DNA of 64,000 bases from Paralithodes platypus (GCA_032716605.1 CM064538.1:20169682-20233681), one strand, 5' to 3'; shown: positions 1 through 10,163, counted from the first letter of the stretch. Notes: a model not told the origin generated them from the letters alone. A program made the numbers and translations.

Positions 1-1402
1 TGAAGTCTGCAGGTTTATAATTGAAGTCTGCAGGTTTATAATTGAAGTCTGCAGGTTTATAATTGAAGTCCGCAGGTTTATAATTGAAGTCCGCAGGTTT
101 ATAATTGAAGTCCGCAGGTTTATAATTTAAGTCCGCAGGTTTATAATTTAAGTCCGCAGGTTTATAATTGAAGTCTGCAGGTTTATAATTGAAGTCTGCA
201 GGTTTATAATTGAAGTCTGCAGGTTTATAATTGAAGTCTGCAGGTTTATAATTGAAGTCTGCAGGTTTATAATTGAAGTCCTCAGGTTTATAATTGAAGT
301 CCGCAGGTTTATAATTGAAGTCCGCAGGTTTATAATTGAAGTCTGCAGGTTTATAATTGAAGTCTGCAGGTTTATAATTGAAGTCCGGTTTTAATTGAAG
401 TCTGCAGGTTTATAATTGAAGTCTGCAGGTTTATAATTGAAGTCTGCAGGTTTATAATTGAAGTCTGCAGGTTTATAATTGAAGTCTGCAGGTTTATAAT
501 TGAAGCCCGCAGGTTTGTAATTGAAGCCCGCAGGTTTGTAATTGAAGTCCGCAGGTTTATAATTGAAGTCTGCAGGTTTATAATTGAAGTCTGCAGGTTT
601 ATAATTGAAGTCTGCAGGTTTATAATTGAAGTCTGCAGGTTTATAATTGAAGTGCAGTTTTATAATTGAAGTCCGCAGGTTTATAATTGAAGTCCGCAGG
701 TTTATAATTGAAGTCCGCAGGTTTATAATTGAAGTCCGCAGGTTTATAATTTAAGTCCGCAGGTTTATAATTTAAGTCCGCAGGTTTATAATTTAAGTCC
801 GCAGGTTTATAATTGAAGTCTGCAGGTTTATAATTGAAGTCTGCAGGTTTATAATTGAAGTCTGCAGGTTTATAATTGAAGTCTGCAGGTTTATAATTGA
901 AGTCCGCAGGTTTATAATTGAAGTCCGCAGGTTTATAATTGAAGTCCGCAGGTTTATAATTGAAGTCTGCAGGTTTATAATTGAAGTCTGCAGGTTTATA
1001 ATTGAAGTCTGCAGGTTTATAATTGAAGTCTGCAGGTTTATAATTGAAGTCTGCAGGTTTATAATTGAAGTCTGCAGGTTTATAATTGAAGTCTGCAGGT
1101 TTATAATTGAAGTCTGCAGGTTTATAATTGAAGTCTGCAGGTTTATAATTGAAGTCTGCAGGTTTATAATTGAAGTCTGCAGGTTTATAATTGAAGTCTG
1201 CAGGTTTATAATTGAAGTCTGCAGGTTTATAATTGAAGCCCGCAGGTTTGTAATTGAAGCCCGCAGGTTTGTAATTGAAGCCCGCAGGTTTATAATTGAA
1301 GTCTGCAGGTTTATAATTGAAGTCTGCAGGTTTATAATTGAAGTCTGCAGGTTTATAATTGAAGTCTGCAGGTTTATAATTGAAGTCTGCAGGTTTATAA
1401 TT
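1..1402. repeat. 21-bp minisatellite array
   Basis: About 66 head-to-tail copies of a 21-bp unit (TGAAGTCTGCAGGTTTATAAT) run from the window edge to about 1402. Variants include CCGCAG, TTTAAG and GCCCGC versions that recur in blocks, which suggests amplification of multi-unit segments. A few units are shortened (near 385 and 652). There are no unique spacers. The array continues upstream of the window. Confidence 0.95.
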
Positions 1403-1418
1403 GTAAGAAGTCTTTTCT

Positions 1419-1745
1419 TTAAGGGGAGGTTTTTAGTTAGTTCCCTAGACCTCCATCAAGCTTAAAATGTCACCCTCTAGGCCCTCTTTCAAGATAAATG
1501 TGTACATTTTTCGGTAGAAAAATTTCCCGGCCAAAGGCCGGTTCGTCTTAAATTACAGGCTCGCTATCGCTCGCCAGGAAAACATTGACACCTAAATTGC
1601 ATGAAAGGTCTTAAAATTGACAGAAATGGGGCGAAAGTTCTTAATTATGGTGCGAATGTCTTAAAATATCAAAAGCAATGGGGCTAAACATGAGGGAGAA
1701 AGGGGTCCAGAAAAAAAATCCTCAAGTGGATATCTCTCCCCTTAA
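1419..1745 (-). mobile_element. TTAA-flanked foldback MITE, family 2
   Basis: Bounded by TTAA at both ends (TTAAGGGGAGG... and ...CTCCCCTTAA). It contains the family-2 landmarks in reverse orientation: the CTAGACCTCCATCAAGCTT block, the GGCCAAAGGCCGG hairpin, the GGCTCGCTATCGCTCGCC core and a GGGGCTAAACATGAGGGAG end. It is non-coding. Confidence 0.8.
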
Positions 1746-2274
1746 GCTGAATAAAATCGTCTAATCGCTGCCAGTATTTATTGTATAGGGCGTCACCGGT
1801 ACCGAAGGGGTTAAGAAGGACCCCCCCCCCCATCATTTACATAGCCTACCAATATTAAGATTCCTACAAGTTTTAACTCATTAAATTGAAGTAGAGTAGT
1901 TGGTTGTTCTGGATCCCTTTCTCACTCATGTTTAGCCCCGTTAGTTTTGAAATTTTTAAGACGTTTGCCCCATTAGTTAGGCGATTTGATGACTTTGTGT
2001 CCCATTTCTTTGCCAATATTTAGATTTGTCGTGCCATATAGGTCGACTTTTCCCGGACAATCTTTAATTTAGGAAGAAATTCTACCGAAAATGATGAAAT
2101 CTATCTCTGTGTCTCTTTACCACATTACCTGTTTCCTTCATCAATTCTCTTCATTTTCCATCCCCCTTGATGATCCCTTCCATCTCATTAATTTCACCTT
2201 CCATTCCACCAACTTCCCCCTCTCTGATGAAGTAATCTTGTCATCACAGCTTCATCGGAGGTTTGTATTTGTTT
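1746..2274. other. Non-coding stretch with family-2 MITE fragment
   Basis: No credible gene. About 1908-2095 is half of a family-2 MITE (CTCATGTTTAGCCCC end through the TTCTACCGAAAA block). The rest is T/C-rich unremarkable sequence with a C10 run near 1821. A motif resembling 'cgtctaat ... ggtaccgaaggggtt' at about 1757-1812 recurs near 10438-10494 and 42303-42358. Confidence 0.6.
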
Positions 2275-2385
2275 GGGTATTTTCCTATTTGTTTTAATTT
2301 TTTCCCTAGACCACCATTAAGCTTAAAAATATACCCCTTAAACCCCCCCCCCCCCCCCTCCTTCGAGATAAAGTCGTGCATTTTT

Positions 2386-2447
<62 letters not shown>

Positions 2448-2570
2448 GGTATACGTATATTATTTTATTCTATTTTTGTATTATTTGGTAGAAAACGAAC
2501 CCTCGAAAGCCGGTTCCTCTTAAATTGCAGGCTCGCTATTGCTCGCCAGGACAATAATCGACACCTAAAT
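2275..2570 (-). mobile_element. Family-2 MITE, first part (split by Academ-like insertion)
   Basis: Family-2 MITE sequence (CCCTAGACCACCATTAAGCTT, GCTCGCTATTGCTCGCCAGG, CGACACCTAAAT) runs to 2570 and resumes at 8340 (AATGGCACGAAAC...). The 5.8-kb transposon is therefore inserted in it. A (TA)n tract of about 55 bp sits inside at roughly 2388-2444. Confidence 0.75.
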
Positions 2571-2716
2571 TAGTACATGCTGCTATGTCACATTTTTGGC
2601 TGTCGTGGAAAATTCATATAGATTTTTGCCAATGTTTTTTTTTTGTTAGCCTAGAGTACTAGGAGCATGAAAAATGTGTTTGGCATTTTTTCTGAGGTCA
2701 TCTTGAATTTTGTTTA
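2571..2716 (+). repeat. Terminal inverted repeat, left end of Academ-like element
   Basis: Imperfect inverted match to 8190-8339. Shared blocks are TAGTA.ATG.TG.TATGT, CATATAGATTTTTGCCAATG, GTGTTTGGCATTTTT and CATCTTGAATTTT. Confidence 0.75.
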
Positions 2717-3093
2717 GCCTGTTAAAGAAGATCGGGTGGTATCGCCAAAAACGGGATTTTTTTGCCGCAAATTGCACAAGTTTTGAACTGTTTGACTGTA
2801 TATGGGGGTGTGAAGTGTGATGTGCCCTATATTTGTGCATATCAATGCAATGAGTAAAGCAGTATTTTTTTATTATTTTATCATAAGTCAAATTCTGTGT
2901 GAAGAAATGATTGTAAAATACGTTTATATAATACTTTTACTTGCCATCAGATTTAGAAATGTTTTGGTATTTTTTTATCAAATGACAGTATGACAGTTAA
3001 CCTTTGTTGCAAAAATGAGACACTTTGATTGTTTAAATAAAAGAACAGTTACTATGTTATGTTCCTGAGACAAGTTCATGTCAAGTCTGATAC

Positions 3094-3595
3094 TTATTCA
3101 GTGTCAGATTCGTCACTAGCTTCGCCCACATCAGCCAAGTTTTTACATCCATCTGGATCACACTTGCACAACTCTGTGCAGGGCATTTGGTTTTCGCGGC
3201 AGGAACATCGCCCACTACATTGACTCTTTGTGCATTTACACCGAACCAACTGTAAGATGGAATCTGGAGCCAGAGGTATTCTGCTTAACTTGGGAACGAA
3301 ATGTCCCGAAGTGTCACTGATGGACCATCCCAATTCAGTTGGTGCTGGAACGGTTGGTTGTGGAATTAAGGCCTGCCTCCAGATTAAGCACTGGTAATGT
3401 GCCCGTCGAATGTGCTCATGCAATGATCCTTGTGTTGGGGGCAGCTTCTCGATTCCTTGTTTGGTGTTGAGTCCACGAAAATGAAACCATCTGAGTGCCG
3501 CAACTTGACTAATACCTGCGTTCTTTGGACCGAGTAACTTGCAGATGAATGCTTCACAAAGACCCAGCACTTCACAGGATGGTTCACTCTCCGTC
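3094..3595 (-). pseudogene. C-terminal block with CXC-type cysteine domain
   Basis: True C-terminal frame of the Academ-like gene, running LGLCEAFICKLLG, AALRWFHFRG, LPPTQGSLHEHIRRAHYQC, TELGW, then a cysteine cluster CKCTKSQC..RCSC..NQMPC.ELCKC....C at about 3140-3250, then an acidic tail ending SDESDTE. The cysteine spacing resembles half of a tesmin/TSO1 CXC domain, a zinc-binding DNA-contact module, and is typical of this multi-copy family. It ends at TAA 3094-3096. Entry from the nuclease block needs a one-base shift near 3590. Confidence 0.7.
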
Positions 3596-4778
3596 CCAGA
3601 CGAGCAAGTGCACCAACAATGTCATCACCACAGTCCATAAACGCCTTCCACCATGAAGTTTTGCTCTTGCCGAATATCCTTCCAGTTGTGTCACACCCGT
3701 TTATGGCATGAAATCCCATCAAGGCTTGAGCACGTTCCTCACCAAGTGCATTTTGGATAGGCAACAAAGGCAGTACACGTCGATTGGTTCCAGTGCCCAT
3801 TATCATAGCTGCATCCTCGCCTAAGACTGCCAAATTGTGTATGGCAAGTACCAGCACATCTGTGTCCTGGGAGTAGATGTGAACAATAGGTCCAAGTTTG
3901 CGTGCTTCACTGGCGTAGTATATCGGCAACGTATCCGCCTCGTCATGCTTGGCAGCATGACAACTGCCAGATGTGTTGGACTGGACACCTTGACAAGTGA
4001 TAGTGGTTACGTCTGCTGTGCAGTTGACAACAATCTGTTGGGCCAAGAATATTGTCAGAAGCTCCTTCATCTTGGTACTACCGAGGAACTTGTTGAGATC
4101 TTTAATATGCGTGTTTCTGTCGACTTTGTATTCTGTTCCCCTGGAAAGCTTGGCTCCACTGCGACGCTGTCTTGTTATCTCTTTCAATGAGGACTGGCAG
4201 TATTGGTCAAACACCACGTAGCACTTCGAGTAAGGGCGACTTTTGGAGTTGATGGCATTGACGAAATGCTCTGCCAGGTCTCCACATGATGATATTTTGT
4301 CCTTGAAAACGGCCATCTCATGAACTACTGCCATGGCATCGATGATAATAGAAGCTCTATCAAGTGGTAAGTCATCCAGTAAAGGTGCATCAGCTTGGCC
4401 ATTTTCAGCTGATCCATGGTTCTCCAGATGGTGAATGAGCTGTGATTTGTCGTTGCATGGATGCAACAAGCCATCTAGTGTCATCAGCATGTGATTGATT
4501 GGGGAAAACTCGTATGTGCTGAGAGCTTCCTTCAAGTCAACATCTCTGGATGATCGGTTCAGGATCAGAAGCCTTGACATCAACGAGTTTGAAGCTTTCA
4601 AAGTAACTTGTTCTCCTCCAATCTTTGTGCGAGTGTATTTGTTGTTGTCGTTCCAGCCTAGATGTTTCACTTTCGTCATCTTTCCCCAGAGGTTCTGATC
4701 ACCGCAAATTCGTTCGTCAACAAACTTCTGATATGCAGATGAACCACGTTCCACCGTGCCAAGAATATTTTCCTGCAC
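3384..4778 (-). pseudogene. XPG/FEN1-like nuclease block of Academ-like protein
   Basis: Acidic motifs occur in the order expected of XPG/FEN1-type nucleases: ASIIIDAMAV (about 4330-4350), CYVVFDQY (about 4200-4220), HDEADTLPIYYA (about 3920-3955), SQDTDVLVLAIH (about 3841-3876) and HAINGCDTTGRIFGKSK (about 3670-3712). They correspond to the N-domain Asp, the VFDG-type Asp, the EAE/EAD pair, the D-x-D of the I region and the GxDY helix-turn region of FEN1. From family knowledge these residues bind two metal ions for phosphodiester cleavage. The match is by motif, not by alignment. The upstream part of the frame extends to about 4915. Downstream it shifts near 3590; codons 3384-3590 of this frame are out of register. 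Confidence 0.7.
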
Positions 4779-4891
4779 ATCTTCCTTGATGATGATGTTT
4801 TTAGTGAGGTGTACAAGCTTATGTTCTGTGCCATAACTTGTTTCTCCTACCTTAAAAGGATTTGATTTGCGCAGAACTTCCTTCAGGCAGT

Positions 4892-5536
4892 CTACTTGTT
4901 TCTCCTGCTGCTGAAGTTTTCTCTGTGACAGATCATGGTGCCAGTTGGAACATCAGATGCCAAACCAAGCATTTCTTCAGTTTCCTTGGACAAACGTGAA
5001 AGCTCAGTTGTACTCAGGCAATACTTGAGCAGGGTTTCTGGACTGGTGGTGAGCCCGTCGATTCCTCCATCTGCTTTGTGTGTTTTGTTAACATGCTCTT
5101 GGGCCTGGTCAACTCCGATGGCTGTGAAATTCACTCCGCTCTTTTGGACCACAAAGCCGCCATTCACAATCTCTTCCCAGATGTCAGGGTGAGTATCCTT
5201 TAGACTGTACATACGGGCAATATATTCAGGAATGTGCATCGCATAGTCCATTCTTTTGTATGCGAAAAACCAAACACACATATTTTCCAGTGATCCCAAT
5301 TGGACGTCCCACATGCCACGTCGTGTGCTTCTTTGGAACCGCAAGAGATTCTCAACTTGCTGCATATACATCCGGACCCACCTAAACATTGGGTACTTCT
5401 GGCATTTTGAGTCAAAATCACGCATCAGTTTTGGTAGCTCGAGCTCCTGAATCTTTTGCACTAAGGCATGTTGACATTTGCCAATATCACTGTGCATTTT
5501 GCATGCATTTGAGAGGATCACAGCTGCATCTTTCAT
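4892..5536 (-). pseudogene. Central block of Academ-like protein
   Basis: About 214 codons from MKDAAVILSNACKMHS. Family-typical features are W.RMYMQQVENLLRFQRSTR, GMWDVQLGSLENMCVWFFAY, YIARMYSLKDTHPDIWEE, GGFVVQKSGVNF, GVDQAQEHVNK and a Gly-rich GGIDGLT. I recognise this run as the most conserved part of the multi-copy invertebrate family, but I cannot assign a known fold to it. The frame is lost near 4925, and the next frame picks up a Gln/Lys-rich helix (RKLQQQEKQ) that leads into the nuclease block. Confidence 0.65.
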
Positions 5537-5542
5537 TGCAGG

Positions 5543-6113
5543 TTAGATTTCCGGATGTTCCTCGAAGAATGCCTCAAAGTACAGATCTGAATATACCTGC
5601 AAGGTAATTTGGTGACATATAACTGCTCGACTGAAGTGATTCCCGCTCAGTATCTGACTGACAACAGCTGTGCCATACAAGCCACTTTCGACCCATAACT
5701 CATCAAGGTCACTTCCTTCGACTGTTTTCCCAAGACAACGCAAGGCACATAATTCAATGGAATTGACCCGGAGAAAGGATCCACTTGTCAGCATAGGTGT
5801 CTGGCTGTAGGTAAGCCAGCTTAAAGGCACGTTTGTAGAGATCCATATCAAGCCATACACACACAGGTTGTGGACGATTATCACCTACTACCATCTGGTT
5901 GAGTTTGTTAAGTCCAGCCAACGCTGTAACCAAGGTGTCCCAGTCCTGTGGTGGAGCATTTATCAGCGGGAGTGCATGGATGTTATCTATCTTTTTGGTT
6001 GACACGGACAGTAGTGAATTGAACGCGGACCACAGTGGGACTTGCTGAGTATTTGCGTCTTCACTTGGATCAGTAGATTCTGGTACATTTGATCTGTTGA
6101 TATATCGAGCCAA
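5543..6113 (-). pseudogene. Middle block of Academ-like protein (two frames)
   Basis: Residues from ARYINRSNVPEST through VPLWSAFNSLLS, INAPPQDWDTLVTAL and VCVWLDMDLYKRAFKLAYL to GQFH. A 2-bp deletion near 5760 then moves the frame, after which IELCALRCLG, GLYGTAVVSQILSG and FEAFFEEHPEI follow. TAA at 5543-5545 ends the block, and the same frame resumes with MKDAAVILSN. The paralogue reads through the deletion site without a shift (GQFHIELCALRCLG). No catalytic motif that I recognise is present. The hydrophobic/acidic pattern, including a W.DMD.Y strand, fits part of the same nuclease or transposase fold. Confidence 0.65.
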
Positions 6114-7944
6114 TAGCCAAGCAGATCAAATGTACAAATTTGTACTGCACTGATGAGTCCGCCAAGCAGTCCTGGTGCTGTAGCGGCTCAAACTCCACGT
6201 AATGGGGGCTCAATGTTGGCTTTGGAGTCCCTGTTATGGTGCAAGGGCTCAAGGCCACTCCAGTCTTTGGTACATCTTTCAGTGTACTAGAGGCACCATG
6301 AGGTTTCAGATGCAAAGGTTTTGAGATTTTGGCAGCTTCACCATTGTCAACGTGAGTTTGATAGACAGCTGAAGCAAGCGCATGAAACAAATTCTTTCCA
6401 TCTGTAGTATCTACTTGTGCGTCGATGTTGTCTATTGATGCCCTGAGTGGCTGCCCAACAAAAAGGTTAAGGGGTACATAGACACCTTGGTTGTCCGCCA
6501 TGTTTTCCTGGACAGCAGCTGCAAGCTGACCAACGCGTTCTGTAGCATGATGATATGATACTCCAGCTCCAGTATTTGACAATATGTCTATCGTTTTCTT
6601 GCTTCTTTTGGCATGATAGAAGTGCAGTGATAGCCCTAAAGTGAGGGGAGTCTCTTTTCTGCTTCGAAATGAGCTTGCACAAGACTTAGGTTGGTGCCTG
6701 ATCTGCCTCTTGGTTTTGTGGCTCTGAATTATCATTTGAGCCAAGTTTGTGCATCTAGAATGTACTTCTTGACTTCGGACTTCTGAAACAACTGCTGTGT
6801 CACCCTGAACGATCCATTTCAACAGCCAGATCAACTCATTTGGGATTAAATTTTCTTGGGTGCTGATTGAGCCCTCAAACTCCCATGGCTTGGATTGGTC
6901 AATAGCTGTGCGGACTATTTTTGCGCATTTGAGTATTGTAGTCATCTCTTCTTTGTCATTCAAAGTTGAAGTTTGCCGTATTGCGGCGTCAGCAACACCG
7001 GAAGAATGGATCAAATCTGATTTTGCTGGATTGGCAGAACTTGTGAAGGCAACACCGTCAACATGCTGTCGGATCTTTTCCTTCAGGCACTGACGAGAAA
7101 CTGTATGTGGGAGATTATGCTGATGCATGATTTGTTGATAGTCATTCTGCGCTTCACTGACTGGAATAAATTCTCCAGAAGATGTCCGGTCCTGCAGCTG
7201 ACTGAAAAAATGTACCTCTGCAGCAATATACTTTTTGTCACCTTCAATATCTGGAATTTCAGCATCAAATTCCAGTGTTGTTTCCTGCTTTCTGTGAGTT
7301 GTTAGCTTCTGCCATTCAATGGTCATACATGACTTATGATACAGTAAGTCTCTCGACAAAGCATCTTTCTCATTCAGCAGTTCCGAATAGTTTATTTTCC
7401 AGGTTGTGTTGTCACTTTCTTTTACCACAGCTGCTATTTGCTCCCCAATGTTTTCGGTTTGGCACATGTGAGTATTTTCGGCTGTCGCTCTTTGACAGAA
7501 GAAACACAATTCTTTTCGCACCTTTGGAATGGACGAACGTGTTACTTTCCGTTGTGATCCTGTATGTGACGTAGATCGAACACTTGGTGTATGACTGCTC
7601 GGTGGCCGACCTTTTTGTCTGATCAGTACTGTGGTATCACCCTTCTCGAGGGCTTTGCTGTGGCGGGTCTTGGCTCGCTGTATGTCTGTTTTGTTCGTGG
7701 CCTCAGCATAGCATTTCTGGTGCCACACTGCACTGTTAGTTTGAAGATCTTGCAGCTCCAGATTAACCAGACGTTGCGACATAGATATGTATTTTTGTTC
7801 TCCATAGTCTGACCTTTCTCTGACACACTCCAGGAAACGAATATAGCTGTCTGGCTTTGGTGTACTGACTGTTTCATTTGTATTTTCTTGACATACGATG
7901 CACTGTCTGTAGTTGTTTTCTATCTTGCGTCGCTTGGTTTCCAT
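6070..7944 (-). pseudogene. N-terminal block: paired Cys/His zinc-finger modules
   Basis: Reading block of about 620 codons starting at METKRRKIENN. Module 1: CIVC near residue 16, then HQKCY about 75 residues on. Module 2: LCFFC, a further Cys (HMC), then YHKSC. Together they give about eight metal-ligand-type Cys/His in two repeats, with basic linkers (KGRPPSSH, QRKVTRSS) between. The rest has the family block QVDTTDGKN..HALA near residue 525. The frame is lost near 6122-6146, where about 20 bp beginning GATCAAATGTAC replaces 4 bp found in the other copy. The inserted bases match sequence about 50 bp away, so it looks like a templated insertion. In the paralogue the block runs on without a shift. 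Confidence 0.7.
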
Positions 7945-7972
7945 GTTCTGTGAACAAAGATAAAACAATTAG
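7945..7972 (-). promoter_or_regulatory. Candidate 3' splice site just upstream of the Academ-like ATG
   Basis: On the minus strand a pyrimidine-rich run (TTGTTTTATCTTTGTTCACAG) ends three bases before ATG. The identical context is kept in the other copy at 53556-53584. This suggests a 5'-UTR intron or a second upstream exon. No donor was identified. Confidence 0.45.
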
Positions 7973-8189
7973 AAAAACAAAAAAGTAAATGAACAAATTC
8001 TCGTAAAATTAGCCGCCATCTTGGATTTAGAGGTCTGTATATGTCCTGTCATTCAAAATATTGAATGCCATGACTTTATTTCATAATACAAACATCTTAG
8101 TCATCATTTGTGTTAATAATTGAACAGAATATAATGTATAAAGGGCTTAGAATTTGCACAGATGGGCAAAATATCCATATTTTATGCCG

Positions 8190-8339
8190 AAAATTCAAGA
8201 TGGCCGCCATTATTCCAAGATGGCATCCACAAAAATGCCAAACACGATTTTTGTAGATAATGGGTCATAATCATTAAAAAAAACACATTGGCAAAAATCT
8301 ATATGAAATTTCCACGAAATTACATAACACCATATACTA
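8190..8339 (-). repeat. Terminal inverted repeat, right end of Academ-like element
   Basis: Reverse-complement partner of 2571-2716. It contains two 'CAAGATGGC' copies (near 8198 and 8216) just inside the end, and a longer non-coding leader (7973-8190) separates it from the gene start. Confidence 0.75.
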
Positions 8340-8455
8340 AATGGCACGAAACATCTTAAAATCACCAAACTAATGAAGCGAATGCCTTAAAATCTCAAAA
8401 CTAATGGGGCCAAACATGAGGGAGAAAGGGATACAGAAAATGTCTCCGTAACCCT
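8340..8455 (-). mobile_element. Family-2 MITE, second part
   Basis: Continues the MITE interrupted at 2570: AATGGCACGAAAC, CTTAAAATC..CCAAACTAATG, GGGGCCAAACATGAGGGAG. The AAT at 8340-8342 is the second copy of the target duplication. Confidence 0.75.
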
Positions 8456-8689
8456 CTCCGACATATGACGCGATTTTGAGCCTATTAGGGATACTTTAAA
8501 GCCTTTGTTGCCATCAGGGGTATTTAGAAACCTTTAGTTCAGTTACTTCAACCTCTGCAGTTGTCTTTGAGTTAGCTGTGGGCAGAAAACTAATTTGGAT
8601 AGGTAATTATAAGAGTGAGAGAACTCTTTTTCTTATTGCTAATCTGGCAACCTCTGCGTCATAAAAGCGTGAAAGGGTTAATCTCCCTC
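8456..8689. other. Unassigned spacer
   Basis: No gene or named repeat recognised. The same sequence is present inverted at 52851-53090, so it is part of the duplicated arm. Confidence 0.5.
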
Positions 8690-9126
8690 TTCCTTCTCTT
8701 TATTGTCATTATTTTTCCCATGCCATTCGCTTTTCCTCCATCTCCCGTTTATCTATCGCTACTACAATAATCAGTGCTCTTCAGAGTTCTCCCAGTGTAT
8801 ACCACCTCCTCTACGTAGGGTATGTGGTACCCATCTTGCAACACAATCCCACCCCTACTCTGTGCAACTCTTCAACCCAAGAGTGAAACGTTATTCTCAG
8901 TCTTTCTTCTATTCAACTGCTGAGCTTTGGAACTCTCTCCCAGGATCAGTCTTTCCCTCTTCCTATGACTTAAATTGCTTCAAACTCCGTGTGTCCAGGC
9001 ATTTTGGCTTGAGCGTCCCATGATTTTGGCCCTGTCACTCTTTCAACTCTGGGGGAGGCACTCGTTACAGGCAGTTCTGCCCTTTGTCTCCCTCATTCAC
9101 ATAAAAAAAATAAAAAATAAAAAAAT
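8690..9126 (+). pseudogene. 3' end of a non-LTR retrotransposon (RT C-terminus plus A-rich tail)
   Basis: The reading frame at 8703-9023 contains PPLRRVCGTHLATQSHPYSV, RYSQSFFYSTAELWNSLPG and FPSSYDLNCFKLRVSRHFG. This pattern (basic segment, SF...A..LWN.LP, FK..V..H) is typical of the C-terminus of LINE ORF2 proteins. An A-rich tail follows at about 9100-9126. There is no RT catalytic core, so this is a 5'-truncated insertion. The inverted copy at 52404-52850 has the same fragment with small differences. Clade not assigned. Confidence 0.7.
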
Positions 9127-9170
9127 CGCCTTTTCTCCAACGTATCCCCCCCCACCCCTACCCCAACCAG

Positions 9171-9550
9171 TTAAGGGGGGTCACCGTTTTTTTTAAATCT
9201 TTCTCTCCTTTTTTTCTCTTTTCCTGGCTTGTATCCATTTGGCCTAATTCAGCCATCTGTTTTAAGACATTTATCCCCATCCAGGTGTCGATTTCTTCCT
9301 GGCGAGCGAAAGCGAGCCATCATTGTGTGGAGAAATCCGGCTTCGCCGGAGAAATTTGTTTATCGAAAATTGTACAAATTCAGCTAACTGTCAAAACAAA
9401 AATATATATATATGCTGGCTCGCTACCGCTGATATTGACACCTGGATGGGGGTAAACGTCTTAAAACAGTAGGCTGAATGGGGCCGAATGGATACTAGCC
9501 AAAGAGAGAGGGAGAGACAGAGAAAAAACAAGCGAGGTGGGCTCCCTTAA
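9171..9550 (+). mobile_element. TTAA-flanked foldback MITE, family 1
   Basis: Starts TTAAGGGGGGTCACCG and ends GGGCTCCCTTAA. Contains the TTCCTGGCGAGCGAAAGCGAGCC and GGCTCGCTACCGCT arms, the GGCTTCGCCGG hairpin and ATTGTACAAATT. The two halves are near-complementary, so the whole element can fold back. Inverted paralogue at 51976-52358. Confidence 0.8.
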
Positions 9551-9703
9551 TAGAAAATCTGGACCGCCATTACTCCGCGAAAACAAAGCCCCGAAAAACA
9601 ATTAGCGTTTCACTCACGATTTTTTTTTTTTTTTTTTCCGTTTCTATGTTTTTTCTCTCCATTCCATCAATGTTTTCTCATCCCGTTTAATTGGTTCCCT
9701 TTC

Positions 9704-9927
9704 AATTGAGCACTTGCGAGTTTTGTTCTATAAGGAAGTTGGAGCTGTGGCCATTAATATTTACCAGATTTATCAGCTAAAGTATGGTCATAATGCATAT
9801 ACAGTATAAATACATAAAACCAAATTGATCATACTTTTATCCATCAGAAACTCACATTATTACTGCATTTCTCTTTAATATCACGGCTCCAACTTCCTTA
9901 TAGCCTGAAACTCGCAAGTGGTCAATT
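9704..9927. mobile_element. Foldback MITE with ~45-bp TIRs (CACTTGCGAGTTT family)
   Basis: The left arm (CAATTGAGCACTTGCGAGTT.. AAGGAAGTTGGAGC) and the right arm (GCTCCAACTTCCTT..CTCGCAAGTGGTCAATT) are inverted repeats around an AT-rich centre. No coding capacity. Copy in the other arm at 51585-51809. Confidence 0.8.
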
Positions 9928-9983
9928 CTGTATTTTTTTTTTTTACCTTTTATTCTGGCAAAGTTAGATGGTTTTATGTAGTT

Positions 9984-10163
9984 TAAGGGGGGGTGACCTG
10001 CTTTTTTCTCTCCTTTTCTCTCTTCCCTTGCTCTGACTTGTATCTATTCGGCCCCATTCAGCCTACTGTTTTAAGACGTTTATCCCTATCCAGGTGTCGA
10101 TATTTTCCTGGCGAGCGATAGCGGGCCAGCCTTATATGGAGAAAAAGCAGGTGACCCCCTTAA
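9984..10163 (+). mobile_element. Short family-1 MITE (internally deleted)
   Basis: TTAAGGGGGGGTGACC start and GGTGACCCCCTTAA end around a single CTGGCGAGCGATAGCGGGCC core, about 180 bp. It is reproduced inverted at 51336-51516. Confidence 0.8.

Larger units (their letters stand above)
3094..7944 (-). pseudogene. Academ-like transposase/nuclease gene, full-length but broken
   Basis: One intron-poor gene read 7944 to 3094, roughly 1,500 codons when its five reading blocks are followed in order. Order: two Cys/His zinc-finger-like modules; a middle region; an XPG/FEN1-like acidic nuclease core; an LPPTQG/RAHYQ region; a CXC-type cysteine cluster; an acidic tail. Lesions seen: a ~16-bp net insertion near 6122-6146, a 2-bp deletion near 5760, an in-frame TAA at 5543-5545, and frameshifts near 4925 and 3590. 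The first two are absent from the paralogue at 53588-55975, which confirms they are secondary. Proteins of this layout are known to me as multi-copy 'uncharacterized' predictions in many aquatic invertebrates. The transposase role is inferred from the flanking TIRs and target duplication. Start chosen at 7944 because the preceding codons lie in an apparent intron end. Confidence 0.75.
2571..8339 (-). mobile_element. Academ-like DNA transposon with XPG-like nuclease gene (complete ends, decayed gene)
   Basis: Seen directly: both ends begin TAGTAyATGsTGyTATGT (18 positions, 3 mismatches), followed inward by matching GTGGAAA..TTCATATAG and ATTTTTGCCAATG blocks, so the TIRs are long and imperfect (over 100 bp). 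The flanks are AAT on both sides (2568-2570 and 8340-8342). Removing 2571-8339 plus one AAT restores a continuous family-2 MITE. Inside is one long minus-strand gene (3094-7944). From family knowledge, a 3-4 bp target duplication, a paired-Cys zinc finger and an XPG-type nuclease are the listed traits of the Academ superfamily. The superfamily name is my inference from memory of that description. The copy is non-autonomous now because its gene carries frameshifts and a stop. A second copy lies at 53192-55975. Confidence 0.75.

Noticed and set aside
1..1402. CRISPR-like array
   Set aside because: Units are contiguous with no unique spacers, in a eukaryotic repeat landscape.
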